7,276 bases of DNA from NCBI RefSeq assembly GCF_002432345.1, contig NZ_DJDT01000374.1:1-7276 (forward strand). Reading direction: 5' to 3'. This DNA is from Pedobacter sp. UBA5917 (lineage in GTDB: Bacteria > Bacteroidota > Bacteroidia > Sphingobacteriales > Sphingobacteriaceae). Below are positions 1 through 4,300 of the stretch, in pieces. Made by a program: the position numbers and the translations under genes. The notes below the pieces were generated by a model that saw only the letters and a program-made list of their open reading frames with translations, did not search any database and had not been told where the DNA came from. The number at the start of each line of letters is the position of its first letter. Positions within the stretch are counted from its first letter, which is position 1.

Positions 1-1152
1 AGGCATCGCATGGCCGATGTTTGATTTAACCGAACCGATACCAGCTTTTGGCAGATCTGCATCCTGACCAAAAAACTGTTTCAGGGTTTCCACCTCGGTT
101 TTATCGCCAAGTGGTGTACCAGTACCGTGGGCTTCTAAATAGCCAATATTTTTACTTTCCAGTCCGGCATTTTTCCATGCTTCGGTAATGGCTTTTAACT
201 GGCCTTTAACCGATGGGCTCATTACACTGGTTCCGCTGCCATCGCTGCTGATGCCCACACCTTTAATTACCGAATAAATTTTATCCTGGTCGCGGATGGC
301 ATCTTCGAGGCGTTTAAGCACCACAAAACCACAGCCTTCGCCAATAATCAGTCCATCAGCATTTTGATCGAAAGGTTTGATTTTTTCCTGTTTGGATAAG
401 GCACCCAGTTGTGAAAAAATACTCCAGAAAGCCGCATTCTGGCCTAAATGTACGCCGCCGGCAATAATCATATCGCAACGGCCACTGTTCAGTTCCTGCA
501 CGCCATGATCAACTGCAATGAGCGAACTGGCACATGCTGCATCTAAAGTAAAGGCCAAACCGCCTAAATTAAGCCGGTTTGCCACCAATGAGGCTACTAA
601 ATTTGGGATCAATCCCATTGCGGTATCGGCACTGAAACGGCCTTTACGCAACTGGAATTCGTGTTTTACCTTTTCTATTTCTGCCTCGCTTAATTGAGGC
701 ATCAAATCTTTCAGTACGCTCGAAATCTGTTCGCCTGTGCGTACAATTTCGATGGCACGGGTTGCCCCAGGACCAACGTAATTGCCTTTACCAATGATGA
801 TCCCGGTTTTATCGAGGGAATATTTTTTTTCGAATACCGCTGCATCTTCGAGTGCCTGGTGAACCAGATCGAGGGTTAACAGGTGATCGGGTTCGGTACC
901 TTCAACCGCTAATGGTAAAATACCGAAGCGCTGCGGGTCGAACTGATGATCGGGGATAAAACCGCCCCGGTTGCAGTAAAAACGATCAACTCCGCTTAAA
1001 TTTTTGTCGAAATGCACCGGATCAATCCGATCTGCCGGAACCTGTTGCGTAGAATCTACCCGGTTGATGATATTCTCCCAAAAGGTTTGCATATCCTTTG
1101 CACCCGGAAAAATGCATGACATTCCAATAATTGCTACATCGCTCTTCTTCAT
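1..1152 (-). CDS. Beta-ketoacyl synthase-first megasynthase subunit, 3' end cut by window edge
   Basis: The first 384 residues of a protein continuing past the left edge form most of a type I ketosynthase domain, which makes carbon-carbon bonds by decarboxylative Claisen condensation on an ACP-bound malonyl unit in the cytoplasm. The N-terminal signature DVAIIGMSCIFPG is at residues 5-17. The nucleophile is C207 in DAACASSL, with H342 in EAHGTGTPLGD and H381 in KSNIGHAMP completing the Cys-His-His triad; K376 is also kept. The start is firm: an in-frame TAA lies four codons upstream (1162-1164), and the ATG leaves only four residues before the domain. No Shine-Dalgarno sequence is visible. 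A stretch around residues 137-184 is longer than in the upstream ketosynthase; I recall similar segments in cyanobacterial HglC-type synthases. It lies 180 bases downstream of the large synthase gene on the same strand, so it is probably its partner subunit. Domains after the ketosynthase cannot be seen. Confidence 0.93.
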   Translation of the reverse strand, partial: MKKSDVAIIGMSCIFPGAKDMQTFWENIINRVDSTQQVPADRIDPVHFDKNLSGVDRFYCNRGGFIPDHQFDPQRFGILPLAVEGTEPDHLLTLDLVHQALEDAAVFEKKYSLDKTGIIIGKGNYVGPGATRAIEIVRTGEQISSVLKDLMPQLSEAEIEKVKHEFQLRKGRFSADTAMGLIPNLVASLVANRLNLGGLAFTLDAACASSLIAVDHGVQELNSGRCDMIIAGGVHLGQNAAFWSIFSQLGALSKQEKIKPFDQNADGLIIGEGCGFVVLKRLEDAIRDQDKIYSVIKGVGISSDGSGTSVMSPSVKGQLKAITEAWKNAGLESKNIGYLEAHGTGTPLGDKTEVETLKQFFGQDADLPKAGIGSVKSNIGHAMP

Positions 1153-1332
1153 CTTGTTCGCTTAGGGGATCTTTCTAATCTTTAGTTCTATTAATTAAAG
1201 GTTCGTCATTGCGAGGAGGAACGACGAAGCAATCTTTCCTGCTAGCTATCCTTGCAAGAAAGATTGCTTCGTCGGCTGAAAAAGCCTTCTCGCAATGACG
1301 ACTATTGGTTAAAAATATCGACATCGATCTTT
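1153..1332. other. Intergenic gap between the two synthase genes
   Basis: These 180 bases separate the TAG stop of the large synthase gene from the ATG of the downstream ketosynthase gene. More than half is the palindrome described separately. The remaining flanks are AT-rich and hold no convincing Bacteroidetes promoter (no paired TTTG and TAnnTTTG), no ribosome binding site and no hairpin followed by a T run on the minus strand. Co-transcription of the two genes is therefore the simplest reading, but this is an inference. Confidence 0.6.
1203..1301. repeat. Long imperfect palindrome, probably a dispersed REP/MITE-like intergenic element
   Basis: Two nested perfect inverted repeats are visible. 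The outer arms are 13 bases, TCGTCATTGCGAG at 1203-1215 against 1289-1301. The inner arms are 17 bases, CGACGAAGCAATCTTTC at 1222-1238 against 1258-1274. The loop is 19 bases (1239-1257), and the arms are separated by an asymmetric bulge of 6 bases on the left and 14 on the right. The right bulge, with the last base of the inner arm, can form its own 4-bp hairpin (GGCT at 1274-1277, AGCC at 1283-1286). No target-site duplication is obvious at the ends and there is no coding capacity. I recall near-identical arm sequences between genes in Pedobacter and related Bacteroidetes, which suggests a multi-copy element; this cannot be checked here. Transcribed from either strand it would fold into a long hairpin. 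It lacks a following T run, so it does not look like an intrinsic terminator. Confidence 0.85.
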
Positions 1333-4300
1333 CTATGTCCAGGTGTTTCCAGCCATGATCAGTACCTGGCTTTCTTTACCATATTTTAGTTCGTTAAGGA
1401 AAGTTTCCATTCCATCCTGTAGTGGGATCAATGCAATTCCCCTGCGCTGGTATTCTTTCTCCAAAGTTGGCGAAACCATGCCGGCACCTTTCCACGGCCC
1501 CCAGTTAATGGCCATTACCTTTCCCTGGATTTTCTGTTTTAAAGCCCATGCATATTTGTCCATTACGCTGTTTGCTGCGGCATAATCGGTTTGTCCGCGG
1601 TTACCGTAAACAGAAGCAATGCTCGAGAAAAGGATTACAAACTGGGTTTCAGGTCGTAATTGCTCTGCAAGCACCCTTAATGGGGTTACTTTGGTGTCGA
1701 AAACACGTCCGAATGATTCGGATGTTTTACTGTGGAACAATTTATCTTCCAGTAAGCCTGCACCGTGTACCACGCCATCAATACGGCCGTAATCTTCGTA
1801 AACCTGGTTAATCAAACGGGTTAAAGCTTCTTCATCTTTAAGATCAAGCGATTCGTAAACTACGGTAGAACCACCTTCTTCTAAAGTTGCAATGCAACGT
1901 AAAATCTGGTTGTTTTTATAAATCCGGTTGGTTTCCTGTTCAATTTCTGCAGGTTTTTTAATTTCTCCCTGTTTAATCAGGTATTGCCTGATTTCATCTT
2001 TGGTTTTTAATGAAGCACTGACTTCATTTGCGGAGGCGATCGGGTTTGCCGAACGGCCAACCAGGATATATTTACAAGGATAATCTTTGGCGAAATGGAT
2101 CATCAGTTCGGCTGTAATTCCCTGTGCACCACCTAAAACCATTACCACGGCATCTTTATCCAGGTGGATATGCGCATCGGTTTCGGTACTGAGCTGGTGG
2201 GGCACCAGTTCCATAATGTGCCTTTTATTGTCGTTGTAAATAATCTCCGAAGGTTTATCCGGATTCAGTATTTCATTTAAGGTAATGTTGGTGATTTCAT
2301 CGGCCGACATTTTAGTTTCCAGACTGATGAAACGGCATTTGGTATGTTCGTACTCGCGGTCTAAACTTTTAAAGAAACCAGAATAACCCTGGTAATGCCT
2401 TAAGAAAGAAATATCCGATTGCTCATTAAAATATTGTTTGGTATCCGCAATGAGGTATACCCATTTTACGGTATCAAAATTTAGTTTTTTAATGGTGGCG
2501 AAATGATCGAGGATACCCACTTTTCGCTGTGCTTCGAACATGTTCAGGATGATAAGTCCCTGATAACCGTCTAACGGATCTTCAAAATTCACCAGATCGG
2601 CAATTGCGCCATGTTTTTCGAGTACTTTTTTAATTTTAAGCGCTTGTCCGCCACCATCGTCGGTTAAGGCAAAACGCTGGCCTTTTAGTATGGCTGCTTC
2701 GGTAATGGTTAATGCAGCAGGAGTTAGCTCAAATCTCAAACGCGATAATTTTTCTTTAACGGCCTGATCATCGATGCTCTCCTCAATAAGCTTTTTTGCT
2801 TCTGTAAGCACCTCCGAGCTTTCTGCTTCCACATCTGCAATCCAGTTAACCAGGGCATTTAATGTTTTAATTGCCGCCAGTTTTTCCATTAAATCATCAG
2901 CTTGATCGCTTTGGGCACCAAAACCGATTTTTTCTTTTAACGAAGCAATAATTTCCATCCTTTTGATCGAATCGATGCTTAAATCGGCTTCAAGATCTAA
3001 ATCCATGCCGAGCATTTCTTTAGGATAACCTGTTTTTTCGCTTACCACATCAAGAATGGCCGATTTTAACTGGTCGATCGAGAATTTTGCAGGTTCCGCC
3101 AGGCTTGCAGGCGTGGCTACAGGAGTTGGTGTACTAACAGCTGCTGGTTGCGCGGTGTTTTCGGTAATCCAGTTTACCAAACTGTTCAAGGTTTTCAGTC
3201 CGGCAAGCTGTTCCATAATTTTATCTTCCGGAAGGTTCAGTTGAGAGAAACCGCCCAGTTCGGTACGTAATGCACCTATAATTTCTACACGTTTGATCGA
3301 ATCGATACTTAAATCGGCTTCAAGATCCATTTCCATGCCCAGCATTTCCTGTGGATAGCCGGTTTTATCGCTCACAATCTGCAAAAGCACCAATTTTAGG
3401 TCTTTTGCTGCAATTACAGGCGCAATTACTTCTATGGTTTGTGCCTGCGGAACCTCTTGTTTTACCGTAATCTGGTTTTCAATGCGTACCGGTTGAGGGG
3501 TTTGGTATGATGTTAAAGGTTGACTGATAATCTGCGACGGCATTGCAGGTGCCTGCCCTAAAAAGGAAAGCATGACATCGCGTTGCGCCTGAATCAGCAT
3601 TTTCATGCTGTGCAGGTATTCCTGCATCATCAGGTCTTTGGCCGAGCCATTAACCTGTTGATTTTCAGTTTGGGTAGAGGTGTTGTTCATAAGGATAATC
3701 GGTTTAGTAATAGGTGATGCACCATTTGCCGGAAGTTTACCTGTTGATGGAACAGCGTGCTGACCGTTCACATACCAGATTGCCGGACTTTTTTTATAAT
3801 TGGAAGGTTCATCCAGTTTGATCGTTTTAACTGAACGGCCTTCGAATAATTTTTCGAGTTTAATTTCGCGACCAGTGGCCATATAGCCGGCCAGTGTGCC
3901 TAATAAATTGCTTAATTTGTTCTGTCCCTGATCTTCGGTATGCAGGATCACTTCATCCTGACCAATACAGGCTTTGGTTAAGCCGCTTAGCACCTTGCCA
4001 GGGCCAACTTCTACGAAAACCCTGGCTCCGGCAGCATACATATCCCTAAGCTCATCAACAAAAAGGACAGGTTTTATCAAGTGGTCGGTTAAACGCTCTT
4101 TTATAGCAGCGGCCTCAGTTGGATAGGCTTTTGCAGTGGTGTTAGACCATACCGGAATTTTAAGATCATTAAAGTTTACACCTGATAGTACCTGCTGGTA
4201 AAGCAATTTCGATTTTGCAACCAATGGACTGTGGAAAGCACAGGCTACTTCGAGCGGACGGAAAGATATTTTGGCATCTTTTAAAACCGCTGCCAATTGG

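Noticed and set aside
694..879. Plus-strand open frame of 61 codons
   Set aside because: It lies fully antisense within the downstream ketosynthase gene and its translation shows no recognisable domain. It is a shadow of the coding strand.
1203..1301. Intrinsic terminator after the large synthase gene
   Set aside because: The hairpin is far longer than a usual terminator stem, has internal bulges, and is followed on the minus strand by AACCTTTAATTAA rather than a T run.
1203..1301. CRISPR array or tRNA/structured RNA gene
   Set aside because: There is one palindrome only, with no regularly spaced repeats, no cloverleaf and no conserved RNA motif seen.
1310..1317. TATTTTTA on the minus strand resembling a Bacteroidetes -7 box (TAnnTTTG)
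   Set aside because: The last base is wrong and no TTTG element lies at the expected distance upstream, so a promoter for the downstream gene is not supported.
1153..1335. Frameshift or broken gene joining the two synthase frames
   Set aside because: The large protein ends naturally after a complete ketoreductase, and the downstream protein starts cleanly at an ATG just before a KS opening motif with an in-frame stop upstream. They are two separate genes.
1343..1811. Two overlapping plus-strand open frames of 80 and 87 codons
   Set aside because: Both are antisense to the ketoreductase-coding end of the large gene, whose motifs and catalytic residues are intact there. They have low-complexity translations without a plausible start context.
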